A DNA stretch of 64,000 bases from Verrucomicrobiia bacterium DG1235. GTDB taxonomy: Bacteria > Verrucomicrobiota > Verrucomicrobiia > Opitutales > Opitutaceae. Under the pieces are notes generated by a model. It saw only the letters and a program-made list of their open reading frames with translations. It ran no database searches and was not told where the DNA came from. Shown here in pieces: positions 45,901-53,242 of this stretch. The translations under genes and the position numbers were made by a program. The DNA is taken from NCBI GenBank assembly GCA_000155695.1, contig DS990592.1, positions 3,658,335-3,722,334 on the forward strand, in the 5' to 3' direction. Each line of letters starts with the position of its first letter. The first letter of the stretch is position 1.

Positions 45901-46630
45901 CTTCCGAGAATGCGGGATCCTGCTTGTATTTATCATCCTTATACAAAGCGTTCATGCGAATCGCTAACTCGCCTTCGAGAATCTCTCGATTCAGATCCAA
46001 AGCGGTACGCATGCTGCCGTAGCTGCCAAACCTGATTTCCGCTTGGCCTGTGTTGTCGAAATAGGCGCTCTTGAGGCCGGCATTAATGATACCGGCCGGG
46101 CTGCCTTGGCCGAAGAGAATCGAATTCGCTCCACGCTGCAGATCGACACGCTCGACGTTATAGGATTCCCAAGGAATATCGCTGCTGAAAAAATCACGCG
46201 TATTGTCGGCAGCCGCTAGGCCACGTACACGAGTATTTTGATTAGGGGAAACAGTGTCTTCGTTCAGACTCGCGGCGTCGCCGACACCTCCGAAGTTGCC
46301 CTTCGCGCCACCCACTTCCGTGCCAGTGGTATACTGCAAAAGGCTCGAGTTGTCGGTCGCGCCGACATCGTTGAGAAATTCCTTGGTAACAACCGATATC
46401 GCGCTGCCTACGTCGCGCAGATCCGTCTTGAGGCGATTGCCGGCGAGCGTTGTCGCGGCGTTGTAGCCTTGCGTTTCGGAGGCGGTGACTTCGAACGGGG
46501 ATAGTTCGAAGATATCCTCGTCGTCATCGCTCAACGACGGGTTCGCCACTTGACCTTGGGTCAGCGCAAGAGGCGAAAACAGGATGGCAAAAGCAGCGAC
46601 CTGTCGTGGGGTGTATAGTTTCGATTTCAT
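42914..46630 (-). CDS. TonB-dependent outer-membrane receptor
   Basis: A 1238-residue receptor with a signal peptide (about 1-27). After an acidic stretch (DDDEDIFELSPFEVTAS) typical of Opitutae receptors comes the plug: 'GYNAATTLAGNRLKTDLRDV', SAISVVTKEFLNDVGATDN, 'RVRGLAAADNTRDFF' and 'VERVDLQRGANSILFGQGSPAG' (shortened). The rest is the 22-strand barrel, ending RTWSISNTFEF with a terminal Phe. It likely imports oligosaccharides released outside the cell by the GH87- and GH71-like enzymes. An inverted repeat lies 85-103 bases upstream of the start. No SusD-like partner is present, as usual outside Bacteroidetes. Confidence 0.9.
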   Translation of the reverse strand: MKSKLYTPRQVAAFAILFSPLALTQGQVANPSLSDDDEDIFELSPFEVTASETQGYNAATTLAGNRLKTDLRDVGSAISVVTKEFLNDVGATDNSSLLQYTTGTEVGGAKGNFGGVGDAASLNEDTVSPNQNTRVRGLAAADNTRDFFSSDIPWESYNVERVDLQRGANSILFGQGSPAGIINAGLKSAYFDNTGQAEIRFGSYGSMRTALDLNREILEGELAIRMNALYKDDKYKQDPAFSEDTRIYTALRYEPKALNKNGAFTTIKANFESGSIDSNNPRYLPPTDAITPWFTELNQATYNQFQAFDHLSGRPGHGQFRVNLASDGSANPAYEPYAGTFGFPSPRTGPSVFFDGSGQSMYVTDIVGTFVSGGIGPDGAVDGGIEAMPDNGWISLHGTSQWAINSGAPYSTAGLWKNNHLTDASVFDFYNNLIDGDSKRESQDFSVTNISLSQTFLENRLGISLDYNSESYENGQKALLPGEVRLQIDPMAVYGDGSPDPGLTGGEPYSDGTPNPNVGRPFVSSNNAWSNRSRDTDRSTVRATAFYKHDFDDGEDNMLKRFLGTHVFTGLLGKDTAETDARQWQRYGVFEDSFYELQGRPNERFNSSLTPIQTIYLGDSLLGRSLQGAYIPSVSDNITMTGGAINYFDSTWNSSVNPADPWQNGFYLPGADGYESTQSENPANYVGWTTTNLNIVDAEASAANRDRLTTGASLSKSVNKYEAMVWQGKWLDGSIVSTVGVRKDTAESAGMSMSPNDFDPNVDHGSVSFDNYVLPVGYTSLEQTSRSYSVMAHLGDMPFLKDLTSELPFAVSLYFNQSENFQPDSSRVDLYGESHPLPSGKTYEKGMLVESRDGRYSMRINHYKTSNTSANSMQINAAAIGNWMQLNQNFANVFEYNILPWGYDASSADLTGNDTDVFGDDGLPMRYNYHRFYTDALAAEPGAIVSEDGNWVVNPNFEHSVLDAVRAFQSSVDPRFYEAWGINTFGNFGPSTGEVTYSVPNGFTITEDNVSEGWEVEFSGEPVDNWRFTLNASKTDARRNNVGNANIREFMALVSEALTVENGLGRMHHYWGTEDVVTAGKNWFDGEGLVGAPGSEWRLAQLVENATVPELREWRVNAITNYDFSDGRLKGLNIGGGMRYQSSVIIGYPPMGDPNDPTTVEYDLGNPVEGPSETNFDLWVGYRKKLSDNIDWRVQLNVYNAFSGGDELIPITAQPTGDFAAYRIAPDRTWSISNTFEF

Positions 46631-46992
46631 AGTTTGCTAGGTTTGTGAATTAGCATTTTGGGAGTAGTCATCGCCTAGAAAACGAAAGACCGTATTCACA
46701 ATACCCTTACAACAATTCGCACTATCTGCGAATCGCGACCTCAAGACGCCCATCATCTTCAAAAGAAGAACGATAGCGATATTATTTGATCAAGGGATGT
46801 GACAGGCTTCGCCCTTAGCCGGGATACAAAGACAAATTCTGGGGTTGAGGTTAGCTTGTTTGGAACGCATTCTAGACTAACACCCAATCGCCCCCTCGCC
46901 TAGCCCCCCATATTGATAGTTTTTGCTACCAAGCCACTTTCCCTGTGATAGGCTATTTCTCTACAACCCCTCTAAATACACCCAAGCAATAT
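46631..46992. other. Divergent promoter region of the receptor gene
   Basis: A 362-base gap between the leftward receptor and the rightward lipoprotein. It contains an inverted repeat (46715-46733) and AT-rich stretches near 46775-46800 and 46910-46925. No open frame with protein character is seen. Promoters for both directions are expected here but no exact -35/-10 pair can be assigned. Confidence 0.45.
46715..46733. promoter_or_regulatory. Inverted repeat upstream of the TonB receptor
   Basis: ATTCGCA (46715-46721) and TGCGAAT (46727-46733) are perfectly complementary with 5 bases between, 85 bases upstream of the receptor ATG. This is the size of a dimeric regulator site and could be bound by the nearby NarL-type regulator or another factor. 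Confidence 0.4.
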
Positions 46993-47865
46993 ATGCTACA
47001 CCCCCGCCTCGCAGTCTCCTTACTCGCCATTCTCGCGCTCGCCGGCTGCGCAAAAAACGACGCGCCCGCACCAGATCTTTTCGGCCAGGAAAACCTCATC
47101 GCTTGGTGCATCGTTCCCTTCGACTCAGTCAAACGCAGCCCCGTCGAGCGTGTCGCCATGCTGAAACGTCTCAACTTTTCCCAATACGCTTGGGACTGGC
47201 GCGAACACCACCTCGCCCTCCTTCCCCAAGAACTGAAAATAGCCAAGCAAAACGGTATCCGCATGAGCGCCGTCTGGCTTTGGATTGATGAAACGCAAGA
47301 CAAGGTCGGCTCATTAAGCGCAGGGAATCTCGCCGTTATGAAGGCGATAGCGGACGCGGGCGTGAAGACGGAGTACTGGGTCGGCTTCCACGAAAACGTC
47401 TTCGCGGACCTTACCGATGCGCAATGTATCGAAAAAGGGGCTGCCATGACGAGCTACCTAGAGCAGGAAGCTGCGAAATCAGGCAGCACTATCTCGCTCT
47501 ACAACCACGGCGACTGGTTCGGCGAATCCGAAAACCAAATCGCCATCATCGAAGCGACCGGGAAAAACGATATCGGCATGGTCTACAACTTCCACCACGC
47601 CCACCACGAAATCGACGAATTCGAGGACAACCTCGAACGCATGCTGCCCCACCTAACTGCCATAAACCTCAACGGCATGAACCCCGAAGGACCAAAAATC
47701 ATGCGCATCGGAGAAGGAACGCGCGAAAAGGAAATGCTTACAATTCTACAAGAATCTGGATACGCGGGTCCAATCGGTATCCTCGGCCATGACGACACGC
47801 AAGACGTCGAAAAGATCCTCGCCAAAAACCTCGAAGGCCTGCGAAAACTCACCGCCGAGCTCTAA
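46993..47865 (+). CDS. TIM-barrel (sugar isomerase/epimerase-like) lipoprotein
   Basis: A 290-residue lipoprotein (signal peptide with lipobox LAGC, Cys about 19) whose body is a xylose-isomerase-like TIM barrel: RVAMLKRLNFSQYAWDWREH, 'AKQNGIRMSAVWLWID', 'YNHGDWFGESENQIAIIEAT', MVYNFHHAHHEID and AINLNGMNP. His/Asp/Glu residues in YNHGDW and FHHAHHE could bind a metal. Proteins like this accompany GMC oxidoreductases in 3-keto-glycoside pathways. The ATG at 46993 begins the signal peptide. Its stop codon overlaps that of the convergent dehydrogenase subunit gene by two bases. Confidence 0.78.
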   Translation: MLHPRLAVSLLAILALAGCAKNDAPAPDLFGQENLIAWCIVPFDSVKRSPVERVAMLKRLNFSQYAWDWREHHLALLPQELKIAKQNGIRMSAVWLWIDETQDKVGSLSAGNLAVMKAIADAGVKTEYWVGFHENVFADLTDAQCIEKGAAMTSYLEQEAAKSGSTISLYNHGDWFGESENQIAIIEATGKNDIGMVYNFHHAHHEIDEFEDNLERMLPHLTAINLNGMNPEGPKIMRIGEGTREKEMLTILQESGYAGPIGILGHDDTQDVEKILAKNLEGLRKLTAEL

Positions 47866-48404
47866 ATCGTCCAAGCTGGGGTGCCTTGCTCGTACGGCAG
47901 GCATCCCTCGTGTTTTCCCGGTATCGGATCAAAGCGAAGCACCGTCTTCCCCACTGTTTCAGAAGTGAAGTATCCAATGAGAACGAGCTCACGAAGCTTC
48001 CACAAAAAGCGAGAGGATGACTCCACTAAGCTTCTGTAAACCTCGCCCTGTTCTTCCAAAGACGAAGAAGCAAAGTTCGTTTCGATTTTCGTCAAACCGG
48101 TACGCAACAGCTCTTTCTCATCTTCCGAAAGATACTTCCCGAAACTCACATCAACAAACTCCGCCACGCCAACATCCTTCGCGCCAGGCGTATCGCTTCG
48201 AGGCAGGATCAACTCCGCGATCGCCTCCACCTTCGCGAACGCCTCCTTGCTTAAAAAACGAGCTCCCGCGCCAAGCTGACGCGTATCTGTCGCCTGACTT
48301 AAGGCGCTTGTCACCCCCGAAGACGTCAACGCAATGCCCAACATCAACGCGGTTCGCTTCACCGCTTCTCTTCGATTCATTTGAGGGTCTGGAAAATCAT
48401 TCAT
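47862..48404 (-). CDS. Gluconate 2-dehydrogenase subunit 3-like protein, Tat-type leader
   Basis: A 180-residue protein starting MNDFPDPQMNRREAVKRTAL, a twin-arginine-like leader followed by a hydrophobic stretch (LMLGIALTSSGVTSAL). The body matches subunit 3: FAKVEAIAELILPRSDTPGAKDVGVAEFVD (broken as AIAELILPRSDTPGAK and VGVAEFVD) and VLRFDPIPGKHEGCLP. Such small subunits carry their leaderless GMC partner through the Tat system. It follows the GMC gene by 20 bases, as expected. Confidence 0.85.
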   Translation of the reverse strand: MNDFPDPQMNRREAVKRTALMLGIALTSSGVTSALSQATDTRQLGAGARFLSKEAFAKVEAIAELILPRSDTPGAKDVGVAEFVDVSFGKYLSEDEKELLRTGLTKIETNFASSSLEEQGEVYRSLVESSSRFLWKLRELVLIGYFTSETVGKTVLRFDPIPGKHEGCLPYEQGTPAWTI

Positions 48405-48424
48405 AGTCAATATTCTCCGCTTTC

Positions 48425-50152
48425 TTAGAGTTCTCCGCGCTTCGCTTGCCGCACCGCGAAATCGCATGCGCGGGCTGTCAATGCCATGTAAGTAAGCGAC
48501 GGATTCACACAGGACGATGACGTCATGCACGCTCCATCAGTCACAAACACATTTGGAGCCGCATGCACCTGGTTCCATTCATTGAGCACCGAAGTCTTAG
48601 GATCCTTCCCCATTCGAGCAGTCCCCATCTCATGAATACAAAGCCCCGGAGCGCTCTCCTGATCATTGAAGGAATTGATATCGCGAAACCCCGACGCTTC
48701 CAGCATATCGACCGCCGAGCCCATCATGTCCTTCCGCATCTCGTGCTCGTTTTCCTTGAACTCGCAATCAAAGGTCACTGTCGGCTGACCCCACTTATCG
48801 CGGACCTCATGGTTAAGAGAAACCGTGTTCTCATGATAAGGCAGGTGCTCGCCCCAAGAACCGATCCCAAGCCGCCAAGGCCCGGGCTCTATCAGGTCCG
48901 CCTTGAAGTCCGCTCCGAATCGACTCAACTCCCCGACTCCCCTCGTCCACTCACTACGACTCGCTCGACCTTGGTATCCAAAACCTCTGACATAACTCTT
49001 CTGCTTTGTCTTTTCATCGAGGTTTCTAAATCGAGGAATATAGATTCCGTTGGGACGCCGACCTGAATAATAACGATCGTCAAATCCGTCAATCAAGCCG
49101 GTCGCACCGACCTTGAAGTGGTGATCCATAAGATTATGCCCCAGTTCGCCACTATCGTTACCAAATCCCTCCGGAAAACGATCCGACTTCGAGTTCATCA
49201 AAACGAAGGTCGACCCCACCGTCGACGCGCAAAGAAAAACCACACGGGCAAAGTACTCGATCACCTCGTTCGTATTCGCGTCTATGATACGAACGCCCTT
49301 CGCCTTTCCGCTCTCCTTGTCATAGATCAGCTCATTCACGATCGAGAAAGGTCGCAGCGTCAAATTCCCCGTTGCATATGCAGCAGGCAAAGTGGAGGCA
49401 TTACTGCTAAAATAGGCCCCGAAAGGACAGCCGCGCATGCAGCGATTCCTATTCTGGCAACTGCCACGCCCATTGTGCGGTTGCGTCAAATTCGCAACCC
49501 GTCCGATCGTGATCATCCGATCAGAAAAATGCTCCGCCACCTTCTGGCTTGCATGCTCTTCCACGCAATTCATCTCCATCTCAGGAAGGAATTGCCCATC
49601 GGGCAAATGCGGCAATCCATCCTTTCGCCCGCTTATCCCAGCGAACCGCTCCACATGATCGTACCAAGACGCGATATCCCGATACCGAATCGGCCAGTCA
49701 ACGCCGTATCCATCTTTCGCGTTCGCCTCGAAATCCAGATCACTCCAGCGATACGATTGCCGCCCCCACGTGAGAGAACGCCCACCCACATGGTAGCCAC
49801 GCATCCAGTCGAATCGCTTCGTCTCGGAATACGGATTCTCCAAATCGTTCACAAACCAGTGGGCCGAATCCGGACGCGTCGTATAACCGCTGCGGCTTTG
49901 TTTCCGCTGCGTCGCCTCCTCCGCCTCCGTTTGCTTCGTCCGGCCCTCGAAATCCCAAGTCTCGGAAAACGCAGTCGGATACTCGCCATGCTTCACATCG
50001 CGACCTCGCTCGAGCAACAATGTCTTCAAGCCCTTTTCGGTAAGCTCCTTCGCAGCCCAGCCTCCACTAACGCCGGAACCGACCACGATCGCGTCGAAGG
50101 TGTGAGCCTCAGTTCCTTTTCCCTGAATGTTCGTCGCGTCTAGTCCAGCCAT
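48425..50152 (-). CDS. GMC-family oxidoreductase (sugar dehydrogenase type)
   Basis: A 575-residue FAD enzyme with no signal of its own. 'FDAIVVGSGVSGGWAAKELTEKG' (shortened) binds FAD; GGRSLTWGRQSYRWSD and a Cys-rich stretch GSCQNRNRCMRGCPFGAY follow; the C-terminal active site is CIHEMGTARMG (His) with 'SSCVNPSLTYMALTARACDFA' (Asn). It belongs to the group that pairs with subunit 3 and oxidises sugars, often at C3, in the periplasm. The gene overlaps the end of the clan-A hydrolase gene by 13 bases. The exact sugar is unknown. Confidence 0.88.
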   Translation of the reverse strand: MAGLDATNIQGKGTEAHTFDAIVVGSGVSGGWAAKELTEKGLKTLLLERGRDVKHGEYPTAFSETWDFEGRTKQTEAEEATQRKQSRSGYTTRPDSAHWFVNDLENPYSETKRFDWMRGYHVGGRSLTWGRQSYRWSDLDFEANAKDGYGVDWPIRYRDIASWYDHVERFAGISGRKDGLPHLPDGQFLPEMEMNCVEEHASQKVAEHFSDRMITIGRVANLTQPHNGRGSCQNRNRCMRGCPFGAYFSSNASTLPAAYATGNLTLRPFSIVNELIYDKESGKAKGVRIIDANTNEVIEYFARVVFLCASTVGSTFVLMNSKSDRFPEGFGNDSGELGHNLMDHHFKVGATGLIDGFDDRYYSGRRPNGIYIPRFRNLDEKTKQKSYVRGFGYQGRASRSEWTRGVGELSRFGADFKADLIEPGPWRLGIGSWGEHLPYHENTVSLNHEVRDKWGQPTVTFDCEFKENEHEMRKDMMGSAVDMLEASGFRDINSFNDQESAPGLCIHEMGTARMGKDPKTSVLNEWNQVHAAPNVFVTDGACMTSSSCVNPSLTYMALTARACDFAVRQAKRGEL

Positions 50153-52776
50153 ATTCGTTCGATTTGTACGCCTTGCGGCTCTTTCGCCTCTTCTTCGCTT
50201 ATTCCCGGCCCAATTGAAATGAGCACGCATTCCACACGTTCGATTTCTAGCGGGATACTCTCTTCAACTGAAGACCAAAAATCAATATACACAGGATAGC
50301 CATGCGGAATATTCGGGGCCCTCACTTGTTGTAGCGAATCAAGCGGTATTGAAACAACACCATGCTCGGGAGAAACCGCGACCTGCGCTCCGTACGCGAT
50401 GCCATCTTCCGTGATCAGAGCGAGCTGCACCTTGCTGGGCTCGCCAGTCGCTGATTTTCCGAAGAATCTCAATTGCGACGTAGCACCCAAATCTTGAATA
50501 CGCGGGGCAATTTTGTCTTTGAAATAGAATCGCAGCGAGTGATCGAACTTGTCACGCTGCAAATCCCGGGCCACGACCTCGATCGCGTCCGTTCCTTGTC
50601 TTTCTGACGCCACTAAAGGATAGCGGGCGTATCGTCCGTTCCCGGTCAAACCACCGTGATCCTCCTCCGCCTCAAAGAGCAAAACCGGATCCTTCGAATC
50701 AACCAGACGAGCCAACCAGCCATCCCCATAAAAGCTCCAATCCGTCGGAACGCCTTTCATTTCAGAGGGAAACGAACGTTTCGCGCCAGCTTCGTCTACC
50801 ACGATGTGATAACGCACAGCTCCAGAATGAAGTTCCTCCGCTGGTATAACAGCCACGTATTCAAATCCGGATACATGCTTCATTTCATAGGCCGTCGCGC
50901 CCCCAGTGTTTCGAGTTCCAACCCCTGGAGTATTGCCTCCTCCAGGTTGCTGACGCGCTGGATTCGCCACGACTGGCTCAGGGACATAAGGTGGCTCGGG
51001 GAGATACGCGACCAACTGCACGCCAGCGATCGCTTTGTTCGATACGATCGTCGCCTTCACGCTTAGGTCTCGATCCGTCACGACCTCCACCAAGGGCTCG
51101 TGCAGAATATAGGTTTTGTCGATCGAGGCGGGAGGCGCCACATATTCGCCAAGCGTGATAGTCTTCCATGGCGTACTAGCCTTTAGCTTACTCTTAGAGC
51201 CATCTCGCACGAGAAGATAAGCGCCGGGCCGAACTAGGAACGCGCCGCCCGACGCCTTCGCCTTATTTGCATTTCCCTTGTTCAATCCCTTCACCGAAAA
51301 TGCTTCGCCTAGGTCGGGAAGACCGATCCGGATCGGCCACTCGTTCCACGATATGCGGGAAACATGTTTTTCAGGATTCGGCTTCTCGTAAGGATCGCGA
51401 ACCCAAACCGCATCGGGCATGACTTCCAAACGCCACACGCCTTCCTCGATTCTGTCCAAGAAATAGGACCCAAACCCAGGATACTCGACAACCGACGAGT
51501 TACCGTATCCAGCTATCTGCGACAATGTATTCAGCGAATCAAGTTTTTTTGATGTCGAGTTCGAATAGAGAAACGACTCGTCCGAAACGAACTCCGCCAA
51601 ATCATCCGCATAACTGACGCGTGCTCCGGCGAATTCCATATTATGCGGATAGTCTCCATAGTCCGCTCCCCGTGGCACGCGACGAAACGCTTCCGCCGCC
51701 ACCATCAAGCCCAAGGTTTTCGATGGAGCATAAGCGAGATTCATATAATGCGTCTGGTATTCAGAATTAAAGGGCGCGATATGAATCGGATCATAGGCGA
51801 ACATGGTCGCGAACTGCATCCCGGCCGTGCGGTAGCTTCTAGATATCGCGGGATAAATATAGGAACGCCCAATATCCGCCGCATCGAACTCATAGACCAT
51901 CTTCGCCTTCTTCTGGAACTTCGGATGATCCGCGAACGGAATATCGTAATTGTCGACATAAGGCAGAAAATTACCGCGTTGCTCATGCCCTGCGACGAGA
52001 TTCGCGGGATACCACTGAAACGTCCCGCCTTGCACGTCCGCATCGAGGTAGGCTTCATAGACATCCAACCCGTGACTCATGTTGTAGAAGATCGGCTTCT
52101 CGCTGCCCGTGCCGCGAATCGCCCGAGCCATGCGGTTGATGTACTCGACCGTCAGATCGTATTCGAAATGCCCCGGCTCATTGCAAATCTCGAAAGCGAT
52201 AATGTCGGGATCGTCCTTATACGCCAAACCTGTATTCGGATTTACATGACTAACGAATTGCTCGAGATAGCGCTCCTGCAAGGGCCAAGAAGTCTTGTCC
52301 TCGAGACTGCCTTGCTTCCCGTAGTTCGACGAAAATCCGTCGAGAGGCACTCCTCCCTCCGGATAGGCCGCATTGCCAAATTGAAGCGGCGTTAGGATGA
52401 TCTTGATACCGCGCTCTTTCAACTTCGCCAGTAGATAGTCGAAGGCCTCCACATGCTCGTTGACCACGAGATTTCCCTGCTGGTCACTGATCTCCCGATC
52501 CCAAACATGGATGCGGTAAGCATCGAATCCTAAGCGGGCGAAGTGATACACATCCGCATCGATCGCCTCCTTCCACGAAACGCCAAGTCGCTTGTGAGCC
52601 CGAAACGCATGAGCAAACGGAGTCGTGTAATTCACGCCAAACAGCGCCAACTCCTCATCCGTATCAGTCCAACGAAAAACGCCTTCCCCATCCACATAAG
52701 CGCTCGGGGCGGATTGACCAAGCGTCGCTAAAGCGATGCCCACTACTGCAAAAACGAGTGTACCAAATCTCTTCAT
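50140..52776 (-). CDS. Secreted clan-A (GH5-like) glycoside hydrolase, multidomain
   Basis: An 878-residue secreted protein (signal peptide about 1-22) with an N-terminal TIM barrel: 'LALFGVNYTTPFAHAFRAHKRLG' (shortened), YRIHVWDREISD, the acid/base Glu200 in AFEICNEPGHFEYD, and a likely nucleophile Glu296 in KMVYEFDAAD. The rest is beta-rich, with a proline/glycine linker (ARQQPGGGNTPGVGTRNTGG) and a C-terminal beta domain. AGGAGG 4 bases before the ATG is one of the best ribosome sites here. GH family within clan A is not certain. It heads an operon with the GMC and subunit-3 genes. Confidence 0.8.
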   Translation of the reverse strand: MKRFGTLVFAVVGIALATLGQSAPSAYVDGEGVFRWTDTDEELALFGVNYTTPFAHAFRAHKRLGVSWKEAIDADVYHFARLGFDAYRIHVWDREISDQQGNLVVNEHVEAFDYLLAKLKERGIKIILTPLQFGNAAYPEGGVPLDGFSSNYGKQGSLEDKTSWPLQERYLEQFVSHVNPNTGLAYKDDPDIIAFEICNEPGHFEYDLTVEYINRMARAIRGTGSEKPIFYNMSHGLDVYEAYLDADVQGGTFQWYPANLVAGHEQRGNFLPYVDNYDIPFADHPKFQKKAKMVYEFDAADIGRSYIYPAISRSYRTAGMQFATMFAYDPIHIAPFNSEYQTHYMNLAYAPSKTLGLMVAAEAFRRVPRGADYGDYPHNMEFAGARVSYADDLAEFVSDESFLYSNSTSKKLDSLNTLSQIAGYGNSSVVEYPGFGSYFLDRIEEGVWRLEVMPDAVWVRDPYEKPNPEKHVSRISWNEWPIRIGLPDLGEAFSVKGLNKGNANKAKASGGAFLVRPGAYLLVRDGSKSKLKASTPWKTITLGEYVAPPASIDKTYILHEPLVEVVTDRDLSVKATIVSNKAIAGVQLVAYLPEPPYVPEPVVANPARQQPGGGNTPGVGTRNTGGATAYEMKHVSGFEYVAVIPAEELHSGAVRYHIVVDEAGAKRSFPSEMKGVPTDWSFYGDGWLARLVDSKDPVLLFEAEEDHGGLTGNGRYARYPLVASERQGTDAIEVVARDLQRDKFDHSLRFYFKDKIAPRIQDLGATSQLRFFGKSATGEPSKVQLALITEDGIAYGAQVAVSPEHGVVSIPLDSLQQVRAPNIPHGYPVYIDFWSSVEESIPLEIERVECVLISIGPGISEEEAKEPQGVQIERIWLD

Positions 52777-53242
52777 AATTCCTCCTAGTTCAAAAATTCA
52801 CTTCCGACTCCGCCCGACCGCCTCCGAACTCGCGAACAAACCATGCTTAAAAGCCCGCGACGCAAAGAGGCATCGCCCACCCGCAAACGTAGGCATACTC
52901 AGAGAGAGACCTCGGCGCAGGTTGTGGGGCATGGAGTGGCAGCGCATTTCAGGGGTGAATCAAATGGGGGCAAAAAGCTGACTCCTTCACCTTCGCAAAA
53001 CTCAGTACTAGGTCAATGGATAATTAAACAGTTTTATGATTAATCATACTCTTCTTTAATAATTCCCAAGCTCGCCGACCTCGAAACTCGCCCTCGAGAC
53101 GCTAAATCAATTCACTCTTAAACGTAACCAACTCCTCGCGGCGTGGTACATGCATGCAAAGGAAGACCATTTTCCTCCGCACGGTCCTCCCTCTTGTTCG
53201 TTAAACCTACCAAGCCCGCCTTTTACCGAACCTCCTCCTGTC
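52777..53242. other. Divergent intergenic region with a perfect 14-bp palindrome
   Basis: This 466-base gap separates a leftward hydrolase operon from a rightward permease. It contains TATGATTAATCATA at 53035-53048, a perfect palindrome of operator size in an AT-rich setting, about 195 bases before the permease. The half-site TGATT/AATCA also occurs in the palindrome at 15558-15569. I see no gene in it. Confidence 0.5.
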
